Origin: RUG13409 sp045546135
GTDB lineage: Bacteria > Bacillota > Clostridia > Peptostreptococcales > Anaerovoracaceae
Assembly: GCA_045546135.1 (NCBI GenBank)
Contig: JAZQCD010000023.1
Span: 68,421 to 132,420 of the forward strand
Reading direction: 5' to 3'
Length of the DNA stretch: 64,000 bases
The position numbers and the translations under genes are program-made. The notes under the pieces are model-generated. The model was given only the letters and a program-made list of their open reading frames with translations, ran no database searches and was not told where the DNA came from. Position 1 is the first letter of the stretch. Each line of letters begins with the position of its first letter. Positions 37,011 to 46,012 of this stretch are shown here, in pieces.

Positions 37011-37262
37011 ATGAAGAACGTTATTAGAAGGGTCTTTGCGAGAAAAGATACATATGTCTGTTTTGGTATCATACTTTTGGGGATACTGTGCGTATGCCTT
37101 GCTTATCGCTTACTGCCCGAAAAACTCGTTACTATCGTGCAGATGTTCTTTTCCATCTTTACTATGTCCGGAGCATTTATGTTCTCCCGCATAGTTCAGG
37201 AGGAATACGCTATCGAAGAGGCGAATAATAAGAGCGCAAAAGGCACGAAGAAAAAGAGATAA
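37011..37262 (+). CDS. Small membrane protein, two predicted helices
   Basis: 83 residues from the ATG at 37011 (the frame opens at 36966, but the ribosome site AGAGA and the hydrophobic pattern favour the later ATG). Two membrane segments (about 16-35 and 42-60) are flanked by basic residues, with a Lys-rich tail (KGTKKKR). I do not recognise a family. It lies 40 bases before the URO-D gene, so the two are probably co-transcribed from a promoter near 36955 (GATATAAT). Confidence 0.6.
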   Translation: MKNVIRRVFARKDTYVCFGIILLGILCVCLAYRLLPEKLVTIVQMFFSIFTMSGAFMFSRIVQEEYAIEEANNKSAKGTKKKR

Positions 37263-37302
37263 TAGCAAGTATCATATATATTTGAACAGGAGGAGTTAAA
37301 CA

Positions 37303-38490
37303 TTGGAACTCGAACAAGCTCAGGCTCTGAAAAAGGAAAGAACAGAGCTCATAAGAAAGGCTACCAGATGGGAAAAGGTAGATAGGATACCTCACTTTTC
37401 CATGTTCCAGCTTTGGCAGGTATTCGACAGCGACACTCACTGCACTCTGTCTGAAGCAATGAGAGACTACGTTCTTATGGAAAGGATCGTCAGAGAACAT
37501 CAGGAAAGATATAACTTCGATTTCCTCGTAAACAAGGGCGTAAGGAATCCTTTCCTTATCTATGAAGCTCTTGAATGCAAAAGCTACGATATAGATGATG
37601 AAAACGAGTCTATAAACCACGTTGACCAGAACTACTGTGATCAGGAAGAACTCGAAGAAATGGCTTCTGATTACTGGAAGTTCGTCTGGGAAAAGGGAAT
37701 GGCTAAAAAGTATGACTGGTGGACAGACCCAAAGAAGGCATTCGATATAGTGCAAAATGCAGTAAACGCAAGGAACGGATATTTTGCATTCTCAGGAAGG
37801 ATTAACAAGATCTGCGCTGATGAATACGGACTTCCGTCCTATGCAAGACCTGTGATGCCTCCGGCTATCCCCATCGAGAACATATTCTCATATATCAGAG
37901 GATTCAAGGGAATGGCTCTTGATATGAGAAGAGCGCCGGAAAAACTTCAGGCTCTCCTTGATACTCTCGAAGCAATGAACTTCCGTCCTCAGCTCGAGTC
38001 TATCAAGAAGCTTGAGCCCGGCATGGATATGAGCGTTGCATGGGACTTTGCAACTACTATGCTTTGCCAGAACTTTATGAACTTAAAGCAGTGGGATATG
38101 TATTACTGGCCGCTCTTTAAGGAATTCATCGATGTCATCGAAGAAAAGGATTGCACCTTCTCCATATTCACAGAAGGCGCCATCATGAGATTCAAGGATT
38201 ACTTCAACCAGTACAAGAAGGGAACAATAACCTTCATGCTCGAGATGGACGATGTCTTTGAATTCAGAAAGAACTTCCCCAACTGCGCAATCCTTGGCGG
38301 CATGGACAGTGTGCTCCTTGGCGGCGGCACTCCCGATGAGTGCGTAGACCTTGCAAAGAGGCTCTGCTGCGAACTCGGAGGAGAAGGCGGATATATGATG
38401 ACTCAGACAAAGATAGGTACATTCAGAGCAGACGGCAAGAGAGAAAACGTTCAGGCCGTATGCGATTTCGTACGTGATTTCAGACTCTAA
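37303..38490 (+). CDS. URO-D family protein, methyltransferase-like
   Basis: 395 residues from a TTG preceded by AGGAGGA at the right spacing. The fold is that of uroporphyrinogen decarboxylase/MtaA (WEKVDRIPHF near the start; NCAILGGMDSVLLGGGTPDE and RENVQAVCDFVRDF at the end). It is not HemE: that enzyme's N-terminal substrate motif is absent. It also lacks the zinc ligands of MtaA/MtbA methyltransferases: the His-x-Cys region reads SIFTEGA and the late Gly-Cys reads TQTKIG. Flanking GPH transporters suggest action on an imported methylated compound, with the corrinoid pair at 54.6 kb as possible methyl acceptor. Function is inferred. Confidence 0.8.
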   Translation: MELEQAQALKKERTELIRKATRWEKVDRIPHFSMFQLWQVFDSDTHCTLSEAMRDYVLMERIVREHQERYNFDFLVNKGVRNPFLIYEALECKSYDIDDENESINHVDQNYCDQEELEEMASDYWKFVWEKGMAKKYDWWTDPKKAFDIVQNAVNARNGYFAFSGRINKICADEYGLPSYARPVMPPAIPIENIFSYIRGFKGMALDMRRAPEKLQALLDTLEAMNFRPQLESIKKLEPGMDMSVAWDFATTMLCQNFMNLKQWDMYYWPLFKEFIDVIEEKDCTFSIFTEGAIMRFKDYFNQYKKGTITFMLEMDDVFEFRKNFPNCAILGGMDSVLLGGGTPDECVDLAKRLCCELGGEGGYMMTQTKIGTFRADGKRENVQAVCDFVRDFRL

Positions 38491-38504
38491 GGAGGTAACG
38501 AAAA

Positions 38505-38645
38505 ATGGCTGATTTCGATATTTCAAAATATCCGGAAGGACTTGAATATCTCGTAGAGAACCTTGAACTTCCAATACCAAAGGAAAATAAGGCTGCAAGA
38601 GAAGCTTTTGTAAAAGCTGCTATCTCCCAGTTCGTAAACTTCTAA
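38505..38645 (+). CDS. 46-residue protein downstream of the URO-D gene
   Basis: A short frame with a near-perfect ribosome site (AAGGAGG, 8 bases before the ATG), 14 bases after the URO-D stop and ending just before a strong terminator. The product starts MADFDISKYPEGLEYLVENL and ends AAISQFVNF; it is acidic, helical, soluble and has no Cys or His. No family recognised. Placement and ribosome site make it very likely to be translated; it could be a small subunit or chaperone of the URO-D protein. Confidence 0.8.
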   Translation: MADFDISKYPEGLEYLVENLELPIPKENKAAREAFVKAAISQFVNF

Positions 38646-38655
38646 GATCCAAGTT

Positions 38656-38684
38656 AAGCCCGGCAAAAATGCCGGGCTTTTTGA
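38656..38684 (+). terminator. Terminator after the URO-D/46-residue pair
   Basis: AAGCCCGGC pairs with GCCGGGCTT, loop AAAAAT, followed by TTTT. Strong. Confidence 0.9.
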
Positions 38685-38771
38685 TGCAGCTCATCTTTCT
38701 AAATTTTTCTGTTATTTTCCTTGATTCTATGATATATTAGCAAAGTTATTTGATATGTAGGAGGTAATTAA

Positions 38772-40145
38772 ATGTCAGAACCTGAACTTAAACAGGAAAA
38801 GAGGGGAGTGCCCCTGTTTGATAAGATCCGTTATGGATTTGGCGGCATGTTCAAGACAAGTCTTGGCGGTTATGTCGCAAATCTTTATTGGATGTTTTTC
38901 CTTACTGATATAGTGGGAGTACCTACAGTTCTTGCTGCAACAGCAAAGACTGCTGTCACACTGATCAGACTCATAGAGATGTCCTTTGTGGGCGTTCTCA
39001 TCGATAAGACCAATTTCAGAACAGGAAGATACCGCACATGGATACTCATAGGCGATATGATCATGTTCGTAATGGGCGGTCTTTTATTCTTTAAATACAA
39101 CTATACAAACGCTGTTACATACGTGACCATACTTCTTGTATTCTATGCTCTTCAGATATTCGGATACTGCGTATCATGGACATCTTCAAGAGCCATAGTA
39201 GGACTTATGGCAGACAACACAAAGGATTCCGTAGGACTTACTGCAGCAGCAACTGTAGGAAGCCATGCAGGCGGAATGGTATATGCTCCTCTTATAGCCA
39301 TCGCAATGTCTGTAGGAGCAAAGACTAATAATCAGTATATGGTCGCCGCATATATCATGGGCATCATTTACTTCATAGGCACTGCTGTAATGTGGGGCCT
39401 TACAAAGAAGTATGAGCTCGGCGGAAACGTACAATATAGAGAAGCAAAGAAAAAGGACAAAGTGCCTCTTAAGGACATGCTCACCGTCTTAAAGGGTTCA
39501 GGTCTTTGGCTCTTCCTTGCATCTTCCATCATGAATATAGCATCCGGAATGCAGGGCGTTCTCCTTGTATATTACACAAGATATGTCCTCAATAACCCGC
39601 GCATGCTCGAGCTTGGAGTCACAGTAAGTTCTGCATCTGCAATAATCGCAGCACTCATTTCTCCAAAGCTTTGCGCAAAGTTCTCAAAGAAGGGCGTATT
39701 CATCTTCGCAATGTTCGGAGGCGGCCTTACTTATGCAGCATATTACTTCATAGGCTCTAACGGCTATCTCTACCTTGCAATCAGAGCTATATATCAGCTC
39801 TGCGCAACTCCTGTTGCAACGGCAATGGTATCCATGGCAAACGATGTAGCAGACTACAATGAGATGAAGGGATCTAAGTCTGCAAAGGCCTTTGCTCAGT
39901 CCATGATAGGAGTCAGCATCAGGATAGGAACTCTCGTTTCAACTGCAGCCGCATCCTTTGGTCTTGCTGCCATCGGATATACAGCAGGCGTAGAACTTAC
40001 ACCTAACATCCTTAATGCTATCATAATCATGATGTCAGCAGTTCCTGCTGCAGCCTTCTTTATAGGAGGCATACTCATCATGTTCTACAAGATAGATGAA
40101 AAGGAGATAGATGCATACAGAGCATCAAAAGTAAAAGAACAGTAA
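38772..40145 (+). CDS. Second GPH-type transporter
   Basis: 457 residues, AGGAGG before the ATG. About twelve membrane segments, FGGMFKTSLGG early and NDVADYNEMKG late place it with the GPH symporters. It is a paralogue of the gene at 35.5 kb (shared ends and central motif, with clear divergence), so the URO-D gene is bracketed by two related transporters. It has its own promoter region (TGATATATT at about 38730) after a terminator. Import of the substrate and export of a demethylated product is one plausible division of labour. Confidence 0.88.
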   Translation: MSEPELKQEKRGVPLFDKIRYGFGGMFKTSLGGYVANLYWMFFLTDIVGVPTVLAATAKTAVTLIRLIEMSFVGVLIDKTNFRTGRYRTWILIGDMIMFVMGGLLFFKYNYTNAVTYVTILLVFYALQIFGYCVSWTSSRAIVGLMADNTKDSVGLTAAATVGSHAGGMVYAPLIAIAMSVGAKTNNQYMVAAYIMGIIYFIGTAVMWGLTKKYELGGNVQYREAKKKDKVPLKDMLTVLKGSGLWLFLASSIMNIASGMQGVLLVYYTRYVLNNPRMLELGVTVSSASAIIAALISPKLCAKFSKKGVFIFAMFGGGLTYAAYYFIGSNGYLYLAIRAIYQLCATPVATAMVSMANDVADYNEMKGSKSAKAFAQSMIGVSIRIGTLVSTAAASFGLAAIGYTAGVELTPNILNAIIIMMSAVPAAAFFIGGILIMFYKIDEKEIDAYRASKVKEQ

Positions 40146-40153
40146 GTATATCA

Positions 40154-40181
40154 TTGACAAGTGTCTTACCTGTGATATAAT
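40154..40181 (+). promoter_or_regulatory. metK promoter
   Basis: TTGACA, 16-base spacer, TATAAT, directly upstream of the SAM riboswitch. Confidence 0.8.
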
Positions 40182-40201
40182 CACTGTTGCAATTTAATAA
40201 A

Positions 40202-40297
40202 GCTCATCAAGAGTGACGGAGGGACAGGCCCTATGAAGTCCGGCAACCTGGCAAAGCCAAGGTGCTAAATCCTGCAGAGCGATCTGAAAGATGAGGA
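40202..40297 (+). promoter_or_regulatory. SAM-I (S-box) riboswitch
   Basis: The conserved S-box layout is present: P1 stem CTCATC/GATGAG (40203-40208 with 40290-40295), the AAGAGTGACGGAGGGA core, GCCCTATGAAG, CCGGCAACC and AAGGTGCTAAATCCTGC. The terminator right after it (40311-40339) gives a standard transcriptional off-switch: SAM binding stabilises P1 and lets the terminator form, lowering metK expression. Confidence 0.96.
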
Positions 40298-40310
40298 AAG
40301 CTGAAACAAG

Positions 40311-40339
40311 ACCTCGTCTTTAAAAAGGCGAGGTTTTTT
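40311..40339 (+). terminator. Riboswitch-controlled terminator of metK
   Basis: CCTCGTC pairs with GGCGAGG (one G-U) and is followed by TTTTTT; this is the expression platform of the S-box. Confidence 0.9.
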
Positions 40340-40383
40340 GATAGAGCTTTCCGGCCGCCTAAAAAGCGGCAGAAAGGAAAAGT

Positions 40384-41499
40384 ATGAAAAGATTATTCAC
40401 ATCAGAATCAGTAACTGAAGGACATCCTGACAAGATCTGCGATCAGATCTCGGATGCCATACTTGACGAGGCCCTTCGCCAGGATCCCAAATCAAGAGTA
40501 GCAGCCGAGACTTTCGTAACGACAGGCCAGTGCTTCATCATAGGAGAGATAACAACAAGCGGTTATCTTGATTTCCAGGGCATAGCAAGAAAGGTCATAA
40601 ACGATATAGGATATACAAAGCCGGAATATGGTTTTGATTCAGCATGCGGTGTCTTAAGCTCCATCGATGCTCAGTCTGCAGATATAGCTTTAGGAGTCGA
40701 TGTTGACGGCGCAGGAGACCAGGGAATAATGTTCGGTTATGCATGCAGGGACACAAAAGAGCTCATGCCTATAACCATCTCAGCTGCCCATAAGCTCGCA
40801 TACAGGCTCACAGAAGTAAGAAAGAACGGAACGCTTTCCTATCTTAGACCTGACGGAAAGACTCAGGTCACTGTAGAGTTCGGAGAAGACGGAAAACCTC
40901 TTCGCCTTGATACTGTCCTCATTTCAGCTCAGCACGATCCCGACGTTACCCAGGAACAGATCAAGGAAGACCTCATAAAGAACGTCATCATGCCTGTGAT
41001 ACCTGCAGACCTTCTTGATGACGATACAAAGTTCCTCGTAAATCCTACAGGAAGGTTCGTGATCGGCGGCCCCATGGGAGATACAGGACTTACAGGAAGA
41101 AAGATCATCGTAGATACCTACGGCGGAGTAGCTCCTCACGGCGGCGGTGCCTTCTCAGGCAAAGACCCTACAAAGGTAGACAGATCGGCCGCTTATGCTG
41201 CAAGATATGCTGCAAAGAACATAGTTGCAGCAGGACTTGCAGACAAGTGCCTTATCCAGCTTGCTTATGCAATAGGCGTTGCAGAACCTGTCTCAATCAT
41301 GGTAGATACCAAAGGAACAGGAAAGATGGCAGATGAAAAGCTTGCAGATCTCATTTCTGAGAAGGTAGACTTCAGACCTCGCGCCATCATAGAAAGGCTC
41401 GACCTAAGAAGACCTATCTATAGAGAAACGGCAGCCTACGGTCATTTCGGAAGAGAAGACAAAGGCTTCTCATGGGAAAAGATAGATATAGAGTTTTAG
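40384..41499 (+). CDS. metK: S-adenosylmethionine synthetase
   Basis: 371 residues, GAAAGGAAAAGT before the ATG. The signatures are complete: FTSESVTEGHPDKICDQISD, GAGDQGIMFGYA (about 111-122) and GGGAFSGKDPTKVDRS (about 252-267). MetK makes SAM from methionine and ATP. Control by the S-box upstream is direct. It is not in an operon with the methyl-transfer genes, though it lies immediately after the second GPH transporter. Confidence 0.98.
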   Translation: MKRLFTSESVTEGHPDKICDQISDAILDEALRQDPKSRVAAETFVTTGQCFIIGEITTSGYLDFQGIARKVINDIGYTKPEYGFDSACGVLSSIDAQSADIALGVDVDGAGDQGIMFGYACRDTKELMPITISAAHKLAYRLTEVRKNGTLSYLRPDGKTQVTVEFGEDGKPLRLDTVLISAQHDPDVTQEQIKEDLIKNVIMPVIPADLLDDDTKFLVNPTGRFVIGGPMGDTGLTGRKIIVDTYGGVAPHGGGAFSGKDPTKVDRSAAYAARYAAKNIVAAGLADKCLIQLAYAIGVAEPVSIMVDTKGTGKMADEKLADLISEKVDFRPRAIIERLDLRRPIYRETAAYGHFGREDKGFSWEKIDIEF

Positions 41500-41508
41500 A
41501 AAATGATG

Positions 41509-41538
41509 CCGCTCCCATGGCAATGAGGAGCGGTTTTT
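41509..41538 (+). terminator. metK terminator
   Basis: CCGCTCC pairs with GGAGCGG across 11 bases, followed by TTTTTC. Confidence 0.85.
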
Positions 41539-41633
41539 CTTTTAAGATACACATCTTTATGATAAAATACACTGATGCATAAAAGCAGATATACTGCGCC
41601 ATGCTTTGGCGCTTCAAACTGAAAGGAAAAAAT

Positions 41634-44246
41634 ATGGGATTATTCAGTTCAGTCTTCGGGGATTGGAATACCCGCGAAGTCAACAAGGTCAAGAAAATAG
41701 CAGATCAGGTCGATGCTTTAGCGCCTTCAATGGAAGCGCTTTCCGATGAGGAACTAAAGGCAAAGACACCTGAATTCAAAGAGAGACTTGCAAAGGGGGA
41801 GACTCTCGACGATCTGCTTCCGGAAGCTTTTGCAGTCTGCAGAGAGGCTGCATGGAGAGTCCTTGGCATGAAGCACTTCTATGTACAGATCATAGGAGGC
41901 ATAGTCCTTCATCAGGGCAACATAGCCGAAATGAAGACAGGTGAAGGAAAGACTCTCGTGGCTACACTTCCTGTGTACCTAAACGCTCTTGAGGGAAAAG
42001 GAGTCCATGTAGTTACAGTCAACGATTACCTTGCTCAGCGTGACGCAGAGTGGATGGGAAGGCTGTATAAATGGCTCGGGCTTACAGTCGGATGCGTCAT
42101 CCATGATGTGGAGAACGAAGACAGGAAAAAAGCATACAATGCAGATATCACATACGGGACCAACAATGAATTCGGTTTCGATTATCTAAGAGACAACATG
42201 GCTATCTTTGCAGAGCAGCAGATGCAAAGAGAACTTAACTTTGCCATAGTGGACGAAGTAGACTCCATACTCATAGATGAAGCAAGGACTCCTCTTATCA
42301 TTTCAGGTCAGGGAGAAAAGTCCAACGATCTTTACTATACTGCAGATAAGTTCGTAAGGACCCTTACAAAGGGCGAGCATGTCAAAGAAGGAGATCCAAG
42401 GTTTGGCGGCATAGACTATACAACAGGTGACTATACCGTAGACGAAAAGGACAAGACCTGCGCTCTCACAGAAGAAGGTATAGCAAAGTGCGAGAAGTAC
42501 TTCGGTATCGACAACTTCTCAGATCCCGAGAACATGGATATAAACCACCATGTAAACATAGCTCTTAAGGCTCACGCCATAATGAAGAGGGATATCGACT
42601 ATATCGAAAACGACGGGGAGATAGTCATAGTCGACGAGTTTACGGGCCGTCTCATGTACGGAAGAAGATATTCTGACGGACTTCACCAGGCAATAGAAGC
42701 AAAGGAAGGCATAAAGGTAAGGAACGAAAGCAAGACTCTTGCTACCATAACCCTTCAGAATTACTTCAGGATGTACAAAAAGCTCGCCGGTATGACAGGT
42801 ACTGCAAAGACAGAAGAGGAAGAATTCAACGAGATCTACAATATGAACGTAGTTGTAATTCCTACAAACAAACCTGTCATAAGAGAAGACCTTGAAGACA
42901 GCGTATATGCCAACCAGAAAGCCAAATTCAAGGCCATAGTCGAAGAGATAGTAAGAAGGCATGAAACAGGTCAGCCTCTTCTTGTAGGTACCATATCCGT
43001 TGAAAAATCAGAAATGCTCTCTGAGATGCTCAAAAAAAGAGGCATCCCGCATAACGTGCTCAATGCAAAGCACCATATGAGAGAAGCAGAAATAGTCGCT
43101 CAGGCAGGACGCTTTGGGGCAGTCACCATAGCTACCAACATGGCAGGCCGTGGTACGGATATCATACTCGGAGGAAACTTTGATAAAAAGAAGAACGAAG
43201 AGGATATAGTATCAGGTGAAGCAAAGATCCCCGAAGAAGAATTCAAGGCAAAGCTCGAGGCTGAAGAAGAAAAGCTCAAAGAAGAAGCAAAAAGAGAGCA
43301 TGACAAAGTCATCGCAGTGGGCGGCCTTCACATCATAGGTACTGAGCGTCACGAAGCAAGGCGTATAGATAATCAGTTAAGAGGCCGTGCAGGACGTCAG
43401 GGAGACCCGGGTTCATCACAGTTCTTCGTAGCGCTTGATGACGACCTCATGAGGCTCTTCGGAGGCGAGAGGATACAGATGGTCATGGACAGGTTCGGAC
43501 TTACGGACGAGCCCCTTGAAGCAGGTATGCTTTCAAAGACCATAGAGAATGCTCAGAAGAAAGTAGAAGGCAAGAACTACGGTATACGTAAATACGTCCT
43601 TCAGTACGACGATGTAATGAATCGCCAAAGGACCATAATATACGAAGAAAGAAACAGAGTCCTTCACGGAGAGAACTTAAGAGACCACATAGTCTCCATG
43701 ATGAGAGATGTAGCCATGGACGATGCTGACTATGAAGATCTTCTCAGGCAATATGAAGCCAAGGAAGAGCAGATAGGAAGCGAGAGGATGAGAGAGATAG
43801 AAAGAGTCCTCCTCCTTCGTATAGTCGACACCAAATGGATGGATCACATCGATGCCATGGATCAGCTCAAGACAGGTATTGGCCTTAGGTCCCTTGGTCA
43901 GCAGGATCCTGCAAGAGCGTATGCCAACGAAGGCTTCGATATGTTCGAAGAGATGCTCGCATCCATCAGAGAAGATATGGTAAAGTACGTCCTTTCCATC
44001 ACTCTTGACACAAACGCAGAAAGAAAACAGGTAATAAGAGTAGGAGCAGCATCAAAGGAAGATACAAGATCTGCTCTTGATGAAGGAAAACCAAGAAGAG
44101 TTTCAAACATGCCAAAAGCTGCTCCGACGGAAACAAAGCAGGCAAGGCAGATGCCTGTAAGAGTCGAAAAGACTCCGGGAAGAAACGATCCGTGTCCCTG
44201 TGGCAGCGGAAAGAAATACAAGAACTGCCACGGCAGGAATGTATAG
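41634..44246 (+). CDS. secA: SecA, preprotein translocase ATPase
   Basis: 870 residues from the ATG at 41634 (GAAAGGA before it). Walker A MKTGEGKTLVATL (about 102-114), the DEVDSILIDEARTPLIISG segment, TNMAGRGTDIILGG and RGRAGRQGDPGSS of the second motor domain and the C-terminal zinc motif CPCGSGKKYKNCH are all intact. SecA drives secretion through SecYEG and would export the signal-peptide proteins in this window. It is the first gene of secA-prfB-HAD; secA followed by prfB is a common Firmicutes order. Confidence 0.98.
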   Translation: MGLFSSVFGDWNTREVNKVKKIADQVDALAPSMEALSDEELKAKTPEFKERLAKGETLDDLLPEAFAVCREAAWRVLGMKHFYVQIIGGIVLHQGNIAEMKTGEGKTLVATLPVYLNALEGKGVHVVTVNDYLAQRDAEWMGRLYKWLGLTVGCVIHDVENEDRKKAYNADITYGTNNEFGFDYLRDNMAIFAEQQMQRELNFAIVDEVDSILIDEARTPLIISGQGEKSNDLYYTADKFVRTLTKGEHVKEGDPRFGGIDYTTGDYTVDEKDKTCALTEEGIAKCEKYFGIDNFSDPENMDINHHVNIALKAHAIMKRDIDYIENDGEIVIVDEFTGRLMYGRRYSDGLHQAIEAKEGIKVRNESKTLATITLQNYFRMYKKLAGMTGTAKTEEEEFNEIYNMNVVVIPTNKPVIREDLEDSVYANQKAKFKAIVEEIVRRHETGQPLLVGTISVEKSEMLSEMLKKRGIPHNVLNAKHHMREAEIVAQAGRFGAVTIATNMAGRGTDIILGGNFDKKKNEEDIVSGEAKIPEEEFKAKLEAEEEKLKEEAKREHDKVIAVGGLHIIGTERHEARRIDNQLRGRAGRQGDPGSSQFFVALDDDLMRLFGGERIQMVMDRFGLTDEPLEAGMLSKTIENAQKKVEGKNYGIRKYVLQYDDVMNRQRTIIYEERNRVLHGENLRDHIVSMMRDVAMDDADYEDLLRQYEAKEEQIGSERMREIERVLLLRIVDTKWMDHIDAMDQLKTGIGLRSLGQQDPARAYANEGFDMFEEMLASIREDMVKYVLSITLDTNAERKQVIRVGAASKEDTRSALDEGKPRRVSNMPKAAPTETKQARQMPVRVEKTPGRNDPCPCGSGKKYKNCHGRNV

Positions 44247-44258
44247 AGGAAATGTATC

Positions 44259-45342
44259 ATGGTAGAAATCAGTAAACTTACGGAGACTCTGGGGAAACTC
44301 AGAGACTCTCTTTGACATCGAGGCTCTGAAAAACAGGATAGAAGAGCTTGACCAGGAAATTGCCACAGAAGGCTTTTGGGATGAGCTTGAAAGAGCCCAG
44401 AAGACTCTTCAGGAAAAGAAGGATCTTGAGAACAGAGTCTCATCCTTTGAAGAGTGCAGCTCAATGCTTGAAGACATTGAACTTGCGCAGTCCATGTCAG
44501 AGGATCCTGATATGGCACAGGAAGCAGAAGAAAAATCAGCGATTCTTGAAAAGAAGATGGAATCCATAGAGATAAGCCTTCTTCTTAACGGAGAGTATGA
44601 CAAAAACAATGCCATACTTTCCATACATCCTGGCGCAGGAGGCCTTGAATCTCAGGACTGGGCTGATATGCTTTTCAGGATGTATACGAGGTATTGTAAC
44701 GATCACGGCTTTAAAGTCACTCTTCTTGACATACAGCCCGACCCTGAAGCGGGGATAAAATCTGCAGAACTCCTCATAGAAGGAGAGAATGCATACGGAT
44801 ATCTCAAAGGAGAAAGGGGAGTCCACAGACTTGTAAGGCTTTCTCCTTACAATGCAAACAATAAAAGACAGACATCCTTTGCTTCCATAGATATCACTCC
44901 TGACGTAGGAGACGATGTTGAAGTCAATATAGCGGATGAGGACCTAAGGATCGATACATACAGGTCCAGCGGAGCAGGCGGACAGCACGTAAATAAAACA
45001 GACTCTGCAGTCAGGATCACTCACATACCCACAGGTATAGTTGTCACATGCCAAAACGAAAGATCTCAGATACAAAACAAAGCCTTTGCCATGAGAGTCC
45101 TTTACGGAAAACTCCTGGCTCTTGCAAAGGAGCAGCACATGGAGAAGATCTCAGATCTTAAGGGGAACTTTTCCCAAATATCCTTCGGAAGCCAGATTAG
45201 AAATTATGTCTTTCAGCCATATACCCTTGTAAAGGACACAAGGACCGGAGTTGAGACCGGGAACATAAACGCAGTGATGGACGGAGACCTGGATATGTTC
45301 GTAAATGCATATCTGACGGCTCTTCAAAAAGGAGATATATGA
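44259..45342 (+). CDS. prfB: Peptide chain release factor RF2, with programmed +1 frameshift
   Basis: The zero frame starts at the ATG at 44259 (AGAGGA 8 bases upstream), runs 18 codons and stops at CTT-TGA (44310-44315). Skipping one base (T at 44313) continues as GAC-ATC-GAG and stays open to 45342, giving about 360 residues, the RF2 norm. CTTTGAC is the classic RF2 self-regulation site: scarce RF2 lets the ribosome slip at its own UGA. A Shine-Dalgarno-like stimulator is weak (CTGGGGAAA, 14-20 bases upstream). Downstream, GAGGQHVN carries the GGQ motif modified by PrmC. The stop-codon-reading tripeptide, SPF in most RF2s, reads SPY here. Confidence 0.96.
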
Positions 45343-46001
45343 AAAAATACAAAGCAGTACTTTTTGACTTCGACGGGACATTGATAGATACAAATGAATT
45401 CATCCTGAATTCATGGAAAGCAGTTTCTGATGCTGTAAACGGAGGAAAACCTTTCGATACAGCTTTCCTTGCGAAGTACTTTGGCACGCCCCTTGAATTT
45501 GCAGTAGAGGAGACCATAAAGCACTACGGACTCAAAGGATGCGATGCAAAGGAATTGACCGAAATATACAGAGGATATCAAAGGAACAATCAGGATAAAT
45601 TCGGAGTTCCTTTTGAAGGCATACCGGAGCTTCTCAAAGCTCTCAAGGAAAGAGGAATAAAGCTTGGAATAGTCACATCAAGGCTCAGACAGACCACAAT
45701 CGACGCTCTTGCAAGGCATGGACTTGACAAATATTTCGACGAATTCATAGCAGAAGAGGATACATCTATCCATAAACCTCTTCCGGAACCTTGCCTTATA
45801 TGCTGCGAAAGGCTTGGCGTAGCTCCTGAAGATGCTCTCATGGTCGGAGACAGCAAGCATGACGTCGCCTGCGGAAACAACGCAGGAGCGGGGAGCGCAC
45901 TTGTTTCATGGTCCTTTGCTCAAAAATTAGAGGGGCTCGAGGGCGTAGAAAAGCCTGACTACTTCATTGAAAAAGCAGAAGACATACTTGAACTCGTTTG
46001 A
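45339..46001 (+). CDS. HAD-family phosphatase (PpaX/Gph-like)
   Basis: 220 residues; its ATG overlaps the prfB stop (ATGA). HAD motifs: DFDGTLIDT (I, about residues 9-17), VTSR (II), a Lys in HKPLPEP (III) and VGDSKHDVACG (IV). The cap is of the helical type found in phosphoglycolate phosphatases and the pyrophosphatase PpaX. Substrate not determinable by eye. Co-transcription with secA-prfB is likely. Confidence 0.9.
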   Translation: MKKYKAVLFDFDGTLIDTNEFILNSWKAVSDAVNGGKPFDTAFLAKYFGTPLEFAVEETIKHYGLKGCDAKELTEIYRGYQRNNQDKFGVPFEGIPELLKALKERGIKLGIVTSRLRQTTIDALARHGLDKYFDEFIAEEDTSIHKPLPEPCLICCERLGVAPEDALMVGDSKHDVACGNNAGAGSALVSWSFAQKLEGLEGVEKPDYFIEKAEDILELV

Positions 46002-46012
46002 GATGGATACAT

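Noticed and set aside
44464..45342. RF2 beginning at the ATG at 44464
   Set aside because: This drops the N-terminal domain; the +1 frameshift from the ATG at 44259 explains the full protein.
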